A stretch of DNA of 64,000 nt from Foliimonas ilicis (GCF_039939195.1 NZ_JBDUUH010000012.1:124001-188000), one strand, 5' to 3'; positions 34,667-42,567 are shown, counted from the first letter of the stretch. Program-made: numbers and translations. Notes: generated by a model not told the origin, from the letters alone.

Positions 34667-34755
34667 TTAAAGCCGTTCATTTTTAGATAGAAACGCAGGC
34701 GGGACAACACCCCCCTCTGCCCTGCCGGGCATCTCCCCCTCAAGGGGGGCAGTGT

Positions 34756-35115
34756 TTACATTGGACTCGTAATTAGATGCCTGTTGAAGAACAGAGCGAG
34801 GGTTATGTCGAGCATCTGATGGGTTTTTGAAAAGCGCTTTGATCGACGGTTGAAGCGGGCGAGGTTGTCGCGGATCGATGAGTTGGATGCCTCGATCAGA
34901 TGTGTCTGCGCCTTGGTCTGGGTATGAGGCTCGCCGATCCCCATGCGCTCGAAGGCCAGATGATAGCTGGAGTTGGCATCGGTATAGATCGCCTCGATCG
35001 TGCCCACGGCCTGTTTGACGAGCCGGTAGATGGTCATGGCGCTCGTCACGCCCTTGTCGCCGATATGATAGGCAACGACCCGGTTCTGACGGCGGCTGAA
35101 GGCGGTCCAGATCAC
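34756..35115 (-). CDS. IS1-family transposase, catalytic part (InsB-like)
   Basis: About 119 residues from the GTG at 35115, though the frame is open upstream and is normally reached by -1 frameshifting from the first frame. It has the second catalytic Asp in AIYTDANSSYH, the catalytic Glu in HLIEASNSSIRDNLARF and the C-terminal FSKTHQMLDITLALFFNRH typical of IS1 InsB. The product is active only as the fused protein, which continues MDEIYTFVQKKQLRAVIWTA after the shift. Confidence 0.88.
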   Translation of the reverse strand: MIWTAFSRRQNRVVAYHIGDKGVTSAMTIYRLVKQAVGTIEAIYTDANSSYHLAFERMGIGEPHTQTKAQTHLIEASNSSIRDNLARFNRRSKRFSKTHQMLDITLALFFNRHLITSPM

Positions 35116-35462
35116 CGCCCGCAGCTGTTTTTTTGAACGAAAGTATAGATCTCGTCCATCTCGATAATGTCGGCCTCAGTCACACAGGCTGGGCCAGACT
35201 TGGCCAGCCGCGCCTGCACGGCCTCATGCTCCTTGCGTATCCAGCGCAACACGCCGGCCGGCGAGGCGCCGACAAAGCGCGCGATTTTGCGGATGCCGAC
35301 ATTGTTGAGATACATGTCCACAGCCTGCGCTTTGGTTTGCGGGCTGAACCGGCGAGGCCTATCCGTACAGTAGCGTCCGCACGACCGGCAGCAATAGCGT
35401 TGCGCCCCGTCCTTGCGACCGGTCTTGCGCAAATCCTGGCTCTGGCAATTTGGACAGTCCAT
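35112..35462 (-). CDS. IS1-family InsA-like protein (first frame)
   Basis: The 116-residue product has an N-terminal zinc ribbon (CPNCQSQDLRKTG ... CCRSCGRYC), a helix-turn-helix (GIRKIARFVGASPAGVLRWIR), and the first catalytic Asp in EMDEIYTF just before the slippery site. It ends at SCGR when no frameshift occurs. In IS1 the unshifted InsA protein represses transposition by binding the terminal repeats. Confidence 0.88.
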   Translation of the reverse strand: MDCPNCQSQDLRKTGRKDGAQRYCCRSCGRYCTDRPRRFSPQTKAQAVDMYLNNVGIRKIARFVGASPAGVLRWIRKEHEAVQARLAKSGPACVTEADIIEMDEIYTFVQKNSCGR

Positions 35463-35692
35463 CCTTCTTCTCCCACCAAATCACATGACAGGCAGCAGAA
35501 GAATCCAAAAACAGTCAGATGTAAACAATGCCCTCAAGGGGGGAGATTGGCTGATACGACTCTCCGCCTGTGTTCTGCAACGTGGGTAGTTGATACCGCG
35601 CGTTCATGACAAAGTAATCTCCCCCCTTGAGGGGGAGATGCCCGGCAGGGCAGAGGGGGGTGCCTCGCGCTTCCATCAAAACAGGAGCCGCT

Positions 35693-36790
35693 CTAGCTCT
35701 TAGCCGCATCCTGAAGCGCGCGAACGCGGTCGGCGAGGCTCGGCGTTGCGTTCGTCTTCCCGTCCTTGTCGAGAATTGTCGAGATAGGGGAATTCGGCCC
35801 TTCGACAAGCAAAGTGAGGTTTACGACCTCGGCGGCAAGCTTGTGCATCTCCTCGCGAAGCGCACCGTCGCCATCTGAACTCTCAGACGCGCGGCCCCTC
35901 TTGCCGGAAGCCGTTTTGAGGCGCTTGTTTTCACGCATCAAAGTGGTGAGGCGCGCTTCGAGCCGTTTCACATCGCCTATTTTTTTACTTTCAGGCAAAG
36001 CGTCCTCATCATCCAATGTCGTTGCGGTGTTGCCCTTCAAGCGCTCCAGCTCTTTCTCGCGCCTGTCCAGCCGGTCTTCGCGATCTGCCAGATCAGCCAG
36101 CATACGCTCGGATTTCGCATCGAGCGTAGTCACCTTTTGGCTTTCTTCTTTCAGCTTTTCTTTTGCGAACCGGATTTCGACGGCCGCATCGCGAACCCGT
36201 TTTTCGGCGTCCTGCTTGTCGCGTTTGGCAGTCGCAAGACTTGCCCTCAGCGAATCGATCTCCCTGTCGCGCGACGCAAGTTCGATCTGGCGATTGCTGG
36301 AAGCAAAGCTCGCATCCTCGTAAAGGCGGCTGATCGACTTCAGCTCGGCGGCGAGATCCTTTGCCTTGCGCTTGGAGCTTTCGCTTTTTTCGGAAAGCTC
36401 TGCGATGCACGCGGTACTCTTTGCAATCTCCGCCTCGATTTCGGCATTGCGAAGCTCAAGCGCTTCGATCGCCTGCGTCTTGTCGCCATCAGTCAGGGAA
36501 AGGCGCTTGCAGAGCGCGTCGCTGCGGCTCATTTCCACCGTCTGCTCAGCGGTTTTCGTGCGCAAGGACTGGATGTTTTTTTCCAGTTTCCGGACGGTCA
36601 TCGCATATTCAGCGCGTATCGCATCCTTTTCAGCACGGATTTCATCGCGACTGAGCGGCATGGACGCCTCGATGCGCTTGCGGGTCAGCGATACGGCACG
36701 CCGCCAGATCGCCGGCGCGATCATCATTGCGATGAACCCGGCGCACATGAAGCCAAGGATGAAAAACAGAAGTGGCTGGATCACATCCAT
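35693..36790 (-). CDS. Membrane-anchored coiled-coil protein
   Basis: The 365-residue protein has one N-terminal membrane helix (about residues 4-26) followed by an almost continuous coiled coil (about 45-245), an acidic linker, a short basic patch (KRLKTASGKRGRASES) and a C-terminal helix. The architecture suggests an inner-membrane structural or scaffolding protein; no named domain is recognised. ATG 36790 is preferred to a TTG one codon earlier. The stop codon TAG abuts a palindromic repeat. It lies 130 bases downstream of eipA on the same strand. Confidence 0.78.
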   Translation of the reverse strand: MDVIQPLLFFILGFMCAGFIAMMIAPAIWRRAVSLTRKRIEASMPLSRDEIRAEKDAIRAEYAMTVRKLEKNIQSLRTKTAEQTVEMSRSDALCKRLSLTDGDKTQAIEALELRNAEIEAEIAKSTACIAELSEKSESSKRKAKDLAAELKSISRLYEDASFASSNRQIELASRDREIDSLRASLATAKRDKQDAEKRVRDAAVEIRFAKEKLKEESQKVTTLDAKSERMLADLADREDRLDRREKELERLKGNTATTLDDEDALPESKKIGDVKRLEARLTTLMRENKRLKTASGKRGRASESSDGDGALREEMHKLAAEVVNLTLLVEGPNSPISTILDKDGKTNATPSLADRVRALQDAAKS

Positions 36791-36803
36791 CAATCCATTG
36801 CGA

Positions 36804-36827
36804 AAACGCGGCTAAATCGCCGCGTTT
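36804..36827 (-). terminator. Likely terminator of eipA
   Basis: AAACGCGGC and GCCGCGTTT form a perfect 9-bp stem with a 6-base loop; on the minus strand the stem ends in TTTTCG. It lies about 95 bases after the eipA stop and just before the coiled-coil gene. Confidence 0.75.
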
Positions 36828-36920
36828 GTCTTGCCACGGCAAGCCTGCTCGAATCCAGTGAGCTTTTTTCGAAAGCCCCTGAATTTCCGCGTTTTCTGTA
36901 CCTTGAAGCCATTCCGAAGA

Positions 36921-37502
36921 TCAGAACGGATTCCAGGTAGGCCGCGCGGTGAGCTTCAAATAGCCGAGATTGACGCCCAGACGCGCTCCGACGCCGGTGC
37001 GAACCGGAACCAGAAGCATGTTGCCTGCGCGCATGACGTTGAAGCCGACACCGGCAATGACATAAGCCGAACCGGCAACACCACCGAAGCGATTGTAGAG
37101 GCTCGAAACGTCGTCGAGATTATAGACGAGCATCATGGTCCGAGACCCCTGCCCGCCAAAGTCCCAACCGAGCGAAGGGCCCTGCCAGAACAGCTTATGG
37201 TCGCCGGCATTCTTGGTGTAGAGCGTGCCTTCGCCATAGGTCAGGCCGCCAATGAGCGCGCCGGAACCTTCCTCTCCCAATATGTAACCATTGGGCAGGC
37301 CATAGGATGAGAAGACTTTCTCGATGACGCTGGCAAGGCCGCCAGATGCGGAACCGAAGAAATTGTGCCCGGAATCGACGATTTCCTGCATCGTGTATTC
37401 GTTCGCCCGCGAAGCGGTGGACGTCATGAGAATGATACCGGATATCGAGAATACCGCGGCGACGAGCCTGAAAAGGCTCAATTTGTACAGTCGGGAAAAC
37501 AT
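36921..37502 (-). CDS. eipA: EipA, DUF1134 envelope-integrity protein
   Basis: In Brucella, EipA is a periplasmic DUF1134 protein needed for cell-envelope integrity and virulence. The 193-residue product has a signal peptide ending around STASRA and a mature domain with FFGSASGGLASVIEKVFSSYG, GYILGEEGSGALIGGLTYGEGTLYT, GPSLGWDFGGQGSRTMMLVYNL and the repeated GVGFNVMRAGNMLLVPVRTGVGARLG. ATG 37502 gives a normal signal peptide; an extension to 37610 would not. It is divergent from chpT across a 321-base region. Confidence 0.92.
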   Translation of the reverse strand: MFSRLYKLSLFRLVAAVFSISGIILMTSTASRANEYTMQEIVDSGHNFFGSASGGLASVIEKVFSSYGLPNGYILGEEGSGALIGGLTYGEGTLYTKNAGDHKLFWQGPSLGWDFGGQGSRTMMLVYNLDDVSSLYNRFGGVAGSAYVIAGVGFNVMRAGNMLLVPVRTGVGARLGVNLGYLKLTARPTWNPF

Positions 37503-37823
37503 ACTTCCAAATCTCCGTCCGGGGAGCAGCTCCGCCGACACCTCTGCAATTTCGCCACTCTTGCGATGGCTTTGTTGATTGCGGCAGACTAGGCCGTAAT
37601 CCTTTTTCAACCATTAAATTTGCATGTGAACGTGGCTCTTCGAAGGCTGACAGACCCCTCCGAAACGCCGGAAATTCGGTTTTTTCTTGGCAAAACAGCC
37701 TTTTGAACGCGTTTGGATTTCGCGTCGCCCGATCGCAGGGTATGAAATCAGGCATACTGGATAGAGTGATTCGGCATGCCTGATTTGAAGCCGCTGCTGT
37801 CCCCCATTTCGTTAGGATTATAA
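37503..37823. promoter_or_regulatory. Divergent promoter region eipA / chpT
   Basis: This 321-base stretch has no gene. Within it, AAATCAGGCAT (37745-37755) and ATGCCTGATTT (37776-37786) form a perfect 11-bp inverted repeat separated by 20 bases. The spacer holds GATTC (37768-37772), a GANTC target of the CcrM methyltransferase. It lies 38 bases before the chpT start and could be an operator or a CcrM-sensitive promoter. Confidence 0.55.
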
Positions 37824-38465
37824 ATGGCCGACCTTTTCACCCTTTCTGCTCCCGATCTCGCAGCCCTGCTGTGCAGCCGCGTGTGCCACGACATCATTTC
37901 GCCGGTGGGCGCAATCAACAACGGGCTTGAACTTCTCGATGAAGGCGGCGCCGACGAAGACGCGATGAATTTGATCCGCGCCAGCGCCCGAAACGCATCC
38001 GCAAGGCTTCAGTTTGCACGTATCGCCTTTGGCGCGGCAGGCTCGGCCGGTATGCTGATCGACACTGGCGACGCTGAATCGGTTGCAAATGCCTTCCTGA
38101 AAAACGAAAAGCCGGAACTCGAATGGCAGGGAACTCGCGCGCTGCTGCCGAAAAACAAGGTGAAATTGCTGCTCAACCTGCTGTTGACGGCAAATGCGGC
38201 GATCCCGCGCGGTGGAAAACTCACCGTCAAACTCATCGATGTCGAGACCGACCCGAAATTCGTCATCACGTCCAGCGGCCCGATGCTGCGCGTTCCGGCA
38301 AAATTCCTGGAACTGCATTCCGGACACAAGCCGGAAGAAGCAATCGACGCACATGCCGTGCAGGCCTACTACACGCTGCTGCTTGCGCGTGAAGCCGGAA
38401 TGGAAATCGGCATCCACGCAACGCCGGAAGAAATCCAGTTTACTGCCTCGCAAAAAGCTGCCTGA
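37824..38465 (+). CDS. chpT: ChpT histidine phosphotransferase
   Basis: ChpT relays phosphate from CckA to CtrA and CpdR. The 213-residue product has the DHp-like helix with phosphorylatable His22 (SRVCHDIISPVGAINNGLELL region). The pseudo-ATPase C-terminal domain lacks ATP-binding motifs (NKVKLLLNLLLTANAAIPRGG). It sits next to a receiver-domain gene and 0.7 kb from ctrA, which is convergent on the other strand. Confidence 0.93.
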   Translation: MADLFTLSAPDLAALLCSRVCHDIISPVGAINNGLELLDEGGADEDAMNLIRASARNASARLQFARIAFGAAGSAGMLIDTGDAESVANAFLKNEKPELEWQGTRALLPKNKVKLLLNLLLTANAAIPRGGKLTVKLIDVETDPKFVITSSGPMLRVPAKFLELHSGHKPEEAIDAHAVQAYYTLLLAREAGMEIGIHATPEEIQFTASQKAA

Positions 38466-38471
38466 TCGCGA

Positions 38472-38503
38472 AAATCCCGCTTGGCGTACGAAAAGTGGGA
38501 TTT
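38472..38503 (+). terminator. Hairpin after chpT
   Basis: AAATCCCGCTT pairs with AAGTGGGATTT (11 bp with one G-U) around a 10-base loop, starting seven bases after the chpT stop. No clean U-run follows (AGCGACAATTTTAG), so it may be a 3'-end stabiliser rather than a strong terminator. Confidence 0.5.
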
Positions 38504-38602
38504 AGCGACAATTTTAGCTAAACGATTTTCCGGCCTTTTACGGAAAGCATGCATTATAGCCTGACCGGTGGCTTCGACAGCCTCCGGCTTTCGGGGGCGA
38601 AA

Positions 38603-38971
38603 ATGAAGCGTTGCATGTTTGTCGAAGATTCCAGTGTGATCCGTAAGGTCGCGCGCCGTATTCTTGCCGGGCCTGATCTGATCTTCATCGATGCGGCGAG
38701 CGGACAAGAAGCGCTCGACATTTGTCACGCCGATATGCCGGACATCATTATCGTCGACACGACCTTGCCCGATATTTCCGCGCCGGATTTGATCCGCCGA
38801 ATTCGCAGTATCCCGGCCGAGCAGGAACCGCGCATCGCCATCAGCCTGACCGAAATCGATGTCGGGATGATCATGCGCTCCAAGCGCGCCGGCGCTCACG
38901 GCTATATCCTAAAACCGTTCGACCGCCCGCAATTGACCGATAGTTTCGTCAATCTGGACATCGCCGCATAA
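38603..38971 (+). CDS. Single-domain response regulator beside chpT/ctrA
   Basis: The 122-residue receiver domain stands alone with no output domain. It has the acidic pair E8-D9, the phosphoacceptor D52 (IIIVDTTLPD), the Thr/Ser switch in ISLTE and the Lys in ILKPF. It is neither CpdR nor DivK by sequence. ATG 38603 has GGGGGCG just upstream; a longer reading from 38549 is less likely. Its position between chpT and ctrA suggests it exchanges phosphate with ChpT or a linked kinase (inference). Confidence 0.85.
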   Translation: MKRCMFVEDSSVIRKVARRILAGPDLIFIDAASGQEALDICHADMPDIIIVDTTLPDISAPDLIRRIRSIPAEQEPRIAISLTEIDVGMIMRSKRAGAHGYILKPFDRPQLTDSFVNLDIAA

Positions 38972-38972
38972 C

Positions 38973-38999
38973 AAAAAAGCCCGGAAAACCGGGCTTTTT
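38973..38999 (+). terminator. Intrinsic terminator after the response regulator
   Basis: AAAAAGCCCGG-AAAA-CCGGGCTTTTT, a perfect stem with flanking A- and T-runs, usable from both strands. Confidence 0.92.
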
Positions 39000-39011
39000 C
39001 TCAAGACTGTT

Positions 39012-39130
39012 TATTCAGGTCAGGACGTGGCGAAAAAGATGGATTTCGAGAACCGGAGCGGAGCGTACATTGGTACGTGAGCACCGGAAGCGCAGAAATT
39101 TATCTTTTGCAGGCCGTCCTCACCTGAATA
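39012..39130. repeat. Long palindromic element at the 3' end of ctrA
   Basis: Outer arms TATTCAGGTCAGGAC and GTCCTCACCTGAATA (14 of 15 pairs) enclose inner dyads (GTAC-ATTG-GTAC within ACCGGAGCGG ... GCACCGGAAG, and AAAGATGGATTTC / GAAATTTATCTTT). The right arm ends at the base before the ctrA stop codon. It resembles a dispersed repeat and could end or protect the ctrA mRNA. Confidence 0.7.
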
Positions 39131-39826
39131 TTAAGCGATTTCGCGAATTTCTTCCGGCTCGCGCAGCACATAACCACGACCCCAGACCGTTTCGATGAAA
39201 TTCTGGCCGCCGGAGGCTGCGTCCAGCTTCTTGCGAAGCTTGCAGATGAAGACGTCGATGATCTTCAGTTCCGGCTCGTCCATGCCGCCATAAAGGTGGT
39301 TGAGGAACATTTCCTTGGTGAGCGTGGTGCCTTTGCGGAGCGAAAGCAGCTCCAGCATCTGGTATTCTTTGCCGGTGAGGTGAACGCGCTGACCGCCGAC
39401 TTCAACCGTCTTGGCATCCAGATTGACGATGAGATCGCCAGTGGTGATGACCGACTGCGCATGACCCTTCGAACGACGCACGATTGCATGGATTCGGGCA
39501 ACCAGTTCGTCCTTGTGGAAAGGCTTGGTCATGTAGTCGTCGGCGCCGAAGCCGAGACCGCGGACCTTGTCTTCGATGCCAGCCATGCCGGAAAGAATGA
39601 GAATTGGTGTCTTAACCTTCGAAAGGCGAAGTGTTCTCAACACTTCATAACCCGACATGTCGGGGAGATTAAGATCAAGCAAGATTATGTCATAGTCGTA
39701 AAGCTTGCCGAGATCGACGCCTTCTTCACCGAGATCGGTGGTGTAGACGTTAAAGCTTTCCGACTTGAGCATAAGTTCGATGCTCTGTGCGGTTGCACTG
39801 TCATCTTCTATCAGCAGAACGCGCAT
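39131..39826 (-). CDS. ctrA: Cell-cycle response regulator CtrA
   Basis: The master regulator of the alphaproteobacterial cell cycle. The 231-residue product has the receiver domain with D51 as phosphoacceptor (DIILLDLNLPDMSGYEVL), K in MTKPFHKDELV, and an OmpR-type winged helix (GKEYQMLELLSLRKG ... ELKIIDVFICKLRKKL). The C-terminus does not show the Caulobacter AA degron exactly (it ends REIA). It binds TTAA-N7-TTAA sites. The upstream region contains three GANTC methylation sites, consistent with CcrM-linked timing. Confidence 0.97.
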   Translation of the reverse strand: MRVLLIEDDSATAQSIELMLKSESFNVYTTDLGEEGVDLGKLYDYDIILLDLNLPDMSGYEVLRTLRLSKVKTPILILSGMAGIEDKVRGLGFGADDYMTKPFHKDELVARIHAIVRRSKGHAQSVITTGDLIVNLDAKTVEVGGQRVHLTGKEYQMLELLSLRKGTTLTKEMFLNHLYGGMDEPELKIIDVFICKLRKKLDAASGGQNFIETVWGRGYVLREPEEIREIA

Positions 39827-40274
39827 TTTATTCCCCTTTTCTGCCGCCGAACCGCTGTGGCGAACAATTCGGAACCGAAGCAGTGATTACCTGAATCGGA
39901 GCCTGCCATCGAATGGTTAACAAAACCTAATTCCCCTTGGCAAGTGATATCCGATTTTTAAGACTTTTGACACACCCTCTTGAATCAAAAGATGAATCGC
40001 AATGTCACACTCTTAACTCAACACTTTAATAGTCACGGCTAAACCAGACCCGGATTTCGCATGCCGCAAGCGGCTTTTGTCTCGAAATTTTTACGGTGCC
40101 TTAAGCCATTGGTCTTATCATTAACGATGCCCGTAAACGAATGGTTACCAGACCATAAAATATTAAAGATTTGTTTTCCATGCTGTCACGGCATTACGGG
40201 CAAAGCGGCGGACCCTCTTCGGGTTTGTGCCGCGAACGGTTAGAGTGTGTGTGCGTTTCGGGAGTATCGGTATC
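39827..40274. promoter_or_regulatory. ctrA / fliJ divergent regulatory region
   Basis: This 448-base AT-rich region has no gene. It holds GAATC (GANTC, CcrM) at 39893-39897, 39982-39986 and 39994-39998. On the minus strand ATTA-N7-TTAAC at 39916-39931 is a near match to the CtrA box, suggesting autoregulation. Transcription start sites cannot be read from sequence alone. Confidence 0.65.
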
Positions 40275-40652
40275 ATGAAGTCACGTGAGAACCTCGTCCG
40301 ACTTAAACAGTTCCAGGTCAACGAAAAGCGCCGGCAGCTTTTGCAGCTCGACGTCATGATCGCGGAATTCGAACGGATGGCCGGCGAACTCGACGCACAG
40401 ATCAATGCCGAGGAAAAGAAGGCCGGTATCACCGATATCGAGCATTTCGCCTATCCCACCTTCGCAAAAGCCGCGCGATTGCGCCGTGATAATCTGAAAA
40501 ACTCCCAGAACGACCTCGTCGAACAGCGAAGCGCTGCAGAAGCCTTACTCCACGAAGCTGAAGCGGAGCTTTCCAAAGCGGAGCTTCTTGAGTCCCGCGA
40601 CGGAAAAACCCGCGAAGTCGTGCCGGACACGCGCAGCATGATGATCGGCTAA
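40275..40652 (+). CDS. fliJ: FliJ-like flagellar export/coiled-coil protein
   Basis: The 125-residue product is nearly all helical, with heptads throughout (VRLKQFQVNEKRRQLLQLDVMIAEF at the N-terminus), like the small FliJ family that escorts flagellar export chaperones. The sequence is short for FliJ, so the assignment rests on fold and on its usual place next to ctrA in this order. ATG 40275 has GGGAG upstream. It is divergent from ctrA and convergent with sciP; a terminator follows. Confidence 0.75.
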   Translation: MKSRENLVRLKQFQVNEKRRQLLQLDVMIAEFERMAGELDAQINAEEKKAGITDIEHFAYPTFAKAARLRRDNLKNSQNDLVEQRSAAEALLHEAEAELSKAELLESRDGKTREVVPDTRSMMIG

Positions 40653-40768
40653 AGCCGACAGCAGCAGGCACACGCCTGCCAATCCAAGCAAATTAAAGAC
40701 TATTTGCCGTCCCCGCGCTGAAACGCTTCGGGGACAATTCGTTTTGGGCGTTTTTTACATCCAAAAAC

Positions 40769-40797
40769 GAAAAGCCGGCGCGAGGCCGGCTTTTTTG
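40769..40797. terminator. Bidirectional terminator between fliJ and sciP
   Basis: AAAAGCCGGC and GCCGGCTTTT flanking GCGAG, with a T-run of six on the plus strand and A-runs on the other. It can end both convergent transcripts. Confidence 0.93.
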
Positions 40798-40814
40798 TTT
40801 GAAACTGGTCGTTT

Positions 40815-41090
40815 CTAATGGCGATATTGCTGGATGCGGGTGGTCCTGAGACCGGCCAGACCATATTCGTCGATCGATGCCTGCCAGGAAAGAAACTCCT
40901 CGGTCGTCAGCTTGTAACGCTGACATGCCTCTTCAAGGCTGAGCAAGCCACCGCGAACAGCGGCAACGACTTCAGCCTTGCGACGTATCACCCACCGACG
41001 CGTATTGGTCGGGGGAAGATCAGCAACAGTTAGCGGGCTGCCGTCCGGCCCAATGACATATTTGACGCGCGGTCTAATCAGATCGGTCAT
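40815..41090 (-). CDS. sciP: SciP, CtrA inhibitory protein (DUF1153)
   Basis: SciP binds CtrA and blocks transcription activation in the G1-like phase in Caulobacter. The 91-residue product matches it almost throughout: RPRVKYVIGPDGSPLTVADL, RRWVIRRKAEVVAAVRGGLL, SLEEACQRYKLTTEEFLSWQ and YGLAGLRTTRIQQYR. It has a helix-turn-helix-like C-terminal half. ATG 41090 is the start; an upstream ATG at 41111 would add seven residues. It lies within 1.3 kb of ctrA, with only fliJ in between. Confidence 0.93.
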   Translation of the reverse strand: MTDLIRPRVKYVIGPDGSPLTVADLPPTNTRRWVIRRKAEVVAAVRGGLLSLEEACQRYKLTTEEFLSWQASIDEYGLAGLRTTRIQQYRH

Positions 41091-41349
41091 TCTACTCTCT
41101 ACACAAAACACAAACTTAAAGACCCAATCACGGACACCTTAGCGCCACAGCTTTAAAAATTGCCTAAACGCAAGGTAATGGGTAAGTAACGAACATGAAT
41201 CCCGCGTTAGGGAATTGCCCGGCATTTTAAATGCCCCGGAACGGGTGCGAAGATCGCGCCGACAAGCTGGTGCGGGCGCAAGGGTTGACCTATATTGTCA
41301 GCATTGGCATTTAGCGCGAACGCTACGAACAGCGGCCACAACAAGCGGA

Positions 41350-42552
41350 ATGAACGAAGCAATGAACAGCTTGGACCTGCCGGGACGCCCCGAAGACACA
41401 CGCGTAGTCGTCGCGATGTCTGGCGGCGTGGATTCCTCCGTCGTTGCGGGCCTGCTGAAACGTGAAGGCTACGACGTCGTCGGCATCACCCTTCAGCTTT
41501 ACGATCATGGCGCTTCAACGCACCGTGCTGGCTCCTGCTGCGCCGGTCAGGACATTGCAGACGCGCGCCGCGTGTCGGAAGTATTGGGCATCAATCATTA
41601 TGTGCTCGACTATGAAGAGCGCTTCCGCAAGGCCGTGATCGACCCGTTCGCGGAAAGCTATGTTTCCGGCGAAACGCCGATCCCCTGCGTTTCCTGCAAC
41701 CAGACCGTCAAGTTTGCCGATCTGCTCGAAACCGCCAAGGATCTGGGTGCCGACGCGCTTGCGACCGGTCATTATATACGCAGCCGCACCAATGGCGCGC
41801 ACCGGGCGCTTTACCGTCCGGTGGATGCCGACCGCGACCAGAGCTACTTCCTCTTTGCGACGACGCAGGAGCAGATCAACTATCTGCGCTTCCCGCTGGG
41901 CGGCATGTCGAAGCCTGCCGTGCGCGCCATGGCCGAGGAAATGGGCCTTTCGGTTGCCGCAAAGCAGGACAGCCAGGACATATGCTTCGTGCCGCAGGGC
42001 AAATATTCCGACATCATTTCAAAGCTGAAGCCAACAGCGGCCAATCCGGGCGACATCGTGCACATCGATGGTCGCGTGCTTGGCCGCCATGAAGGCATAT
42101 TGCGCTATACGATCGGCCAGCGCCGCGGCATCGGCATCGCATCGGGCGAGCCGCTTTATGTCGTGCATCTGGATGCCGAAAAGGCGCGCGTCGTCGTCGG
42201 CCCGCGCGAGGCGCTTGAAACGCACAAGATTTTCCTGCGCTCGATGAACTGGCTGGGCGATATCGAACTCGCGTCGATCCCGGAAGAAGGCATCGAGGTT
42301 TTCGCCAAGGTGCGCTCCACCAGACCGCCCCGCCCGGCAACCATGCATCACCGCAACGGCCAGAGCTGGGTCGAGCTCGGCCACGGCGAATCCGGCATCG
42401 CGCCCGGGCAGGCCTGCGTGCTCTACAGCGACGATGGTGATGAATCGCGCGTATTCGGCGGCGGGTTCATCGAACGCTCGGAGCGCGGCGCGGAAGCCGA
42501 GGCCATGCTGTCGCGTTTGGCCGCAAAGCCATCGACCATCGCCGCAGAATAG
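41350..42552 (+). CDS. mnmA: tRNA 2-thiouridylase MnmA
   Basis: MnmA thiolates U34 of tRNA Lys, Glu and Gln. The 400-residue product has the PP-loop AMSGGVDSSVVAGLL (about residues 21-35), the catalytic Cys pair in SGETPIPCVSCNQTVKF and SQDICFVPQG, and the C-terminal beta-barrel domain. The start is ATG 41350 or ATG 41362; both ribosome-binding sites are weak. It is divergent from sciP across 259 bases, and a terminator follows. Confidence 0.95.
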   Translation: MNEAMNSLDLPGRPEDTRVVVAMSGGVDSSVVAGLLKREGYDVVGITLQLYDHGASTHRAGSCCAGQDIADARRVSEVLGINHYVLDYEERFRKAVIDPFAESYVSGETPIPCVSCNQTVKFADLLETAKDLGADALATGHYIRSRTNGAHRALYRPVDADRDQSYFLFATTQEQINYLRFPLGGMSKPAVRAMAEEMGLSVAAKQDSQDICFVPQGKYSDIISKLKPTAANPGDIVHIDGRVLGRHEGILRYTIGQRRGIGIASGEPLYVVHLDAEKARVVVGPREALETHKIFLRSMNWLGDIELASIPEEGIEVFAKVRSTRPPRPATMHHRNGQSWVELGHGESGIAPGQACVLYSDDGDESRVFGGGFIERSERGAEAEAMLSRLAAKPSTIAAE

Positions 42553-42567
42553 TCGGCAGCGGAATAA

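Larger units (their letters stand above)
34748..35532 (-). mobile_element. IS1-family insertion sequence, 785 bp
   Basis: The ends are imperfect inverted repeats (GGCAGTGTTTACATTGGACT against GGCATTGTTTACATCTGACT, 17 of 20 matches). CTCAAGGGG is directly repeated at 34739-34747 and 35533-35541, a 9-bp target duplication typical of IS1. Two overlapping frames encode InsA- and InsB'-like parts, joined by a -1 slippery A7C run (35127-35134, minus strand). All parts look intact, and the exact duplication suggests a fairly recent insertion. Confidence 0.93.
34710..35695. repeat. Palindromic repeat element interrupted by an IS
   Basis: If the IS (34748-35532) and one 9-bp duplication are removed, the left arm from 34710 reads through into GGAGATT and pairs perfectly over 45 bp with the right arm ending near 35661. 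The spacer between the arms is 35549-35616. The right flank runs through GCTCCTGTTTTGATGG-like sequence to the stop codon of the minus-strand gene at 35693. It is a variant of the element at 25820. Confidence 0.85.

Noticed and set aside
38603..38971. CpdR or DivK identity for the receiver protein
   Set aside because: The sequence around the phosphoacceptor (IIIVDTTLPDISAPDL) and the C-terminal part do not match either protein.
39996..40033. Perfect CtrA box TTAA-N7-TTAA upstream of ctrA
   Set aside because: The TTAA pair near 40013 is separated by nine bases, not seven; only a near match at 39916-39931 was kept.
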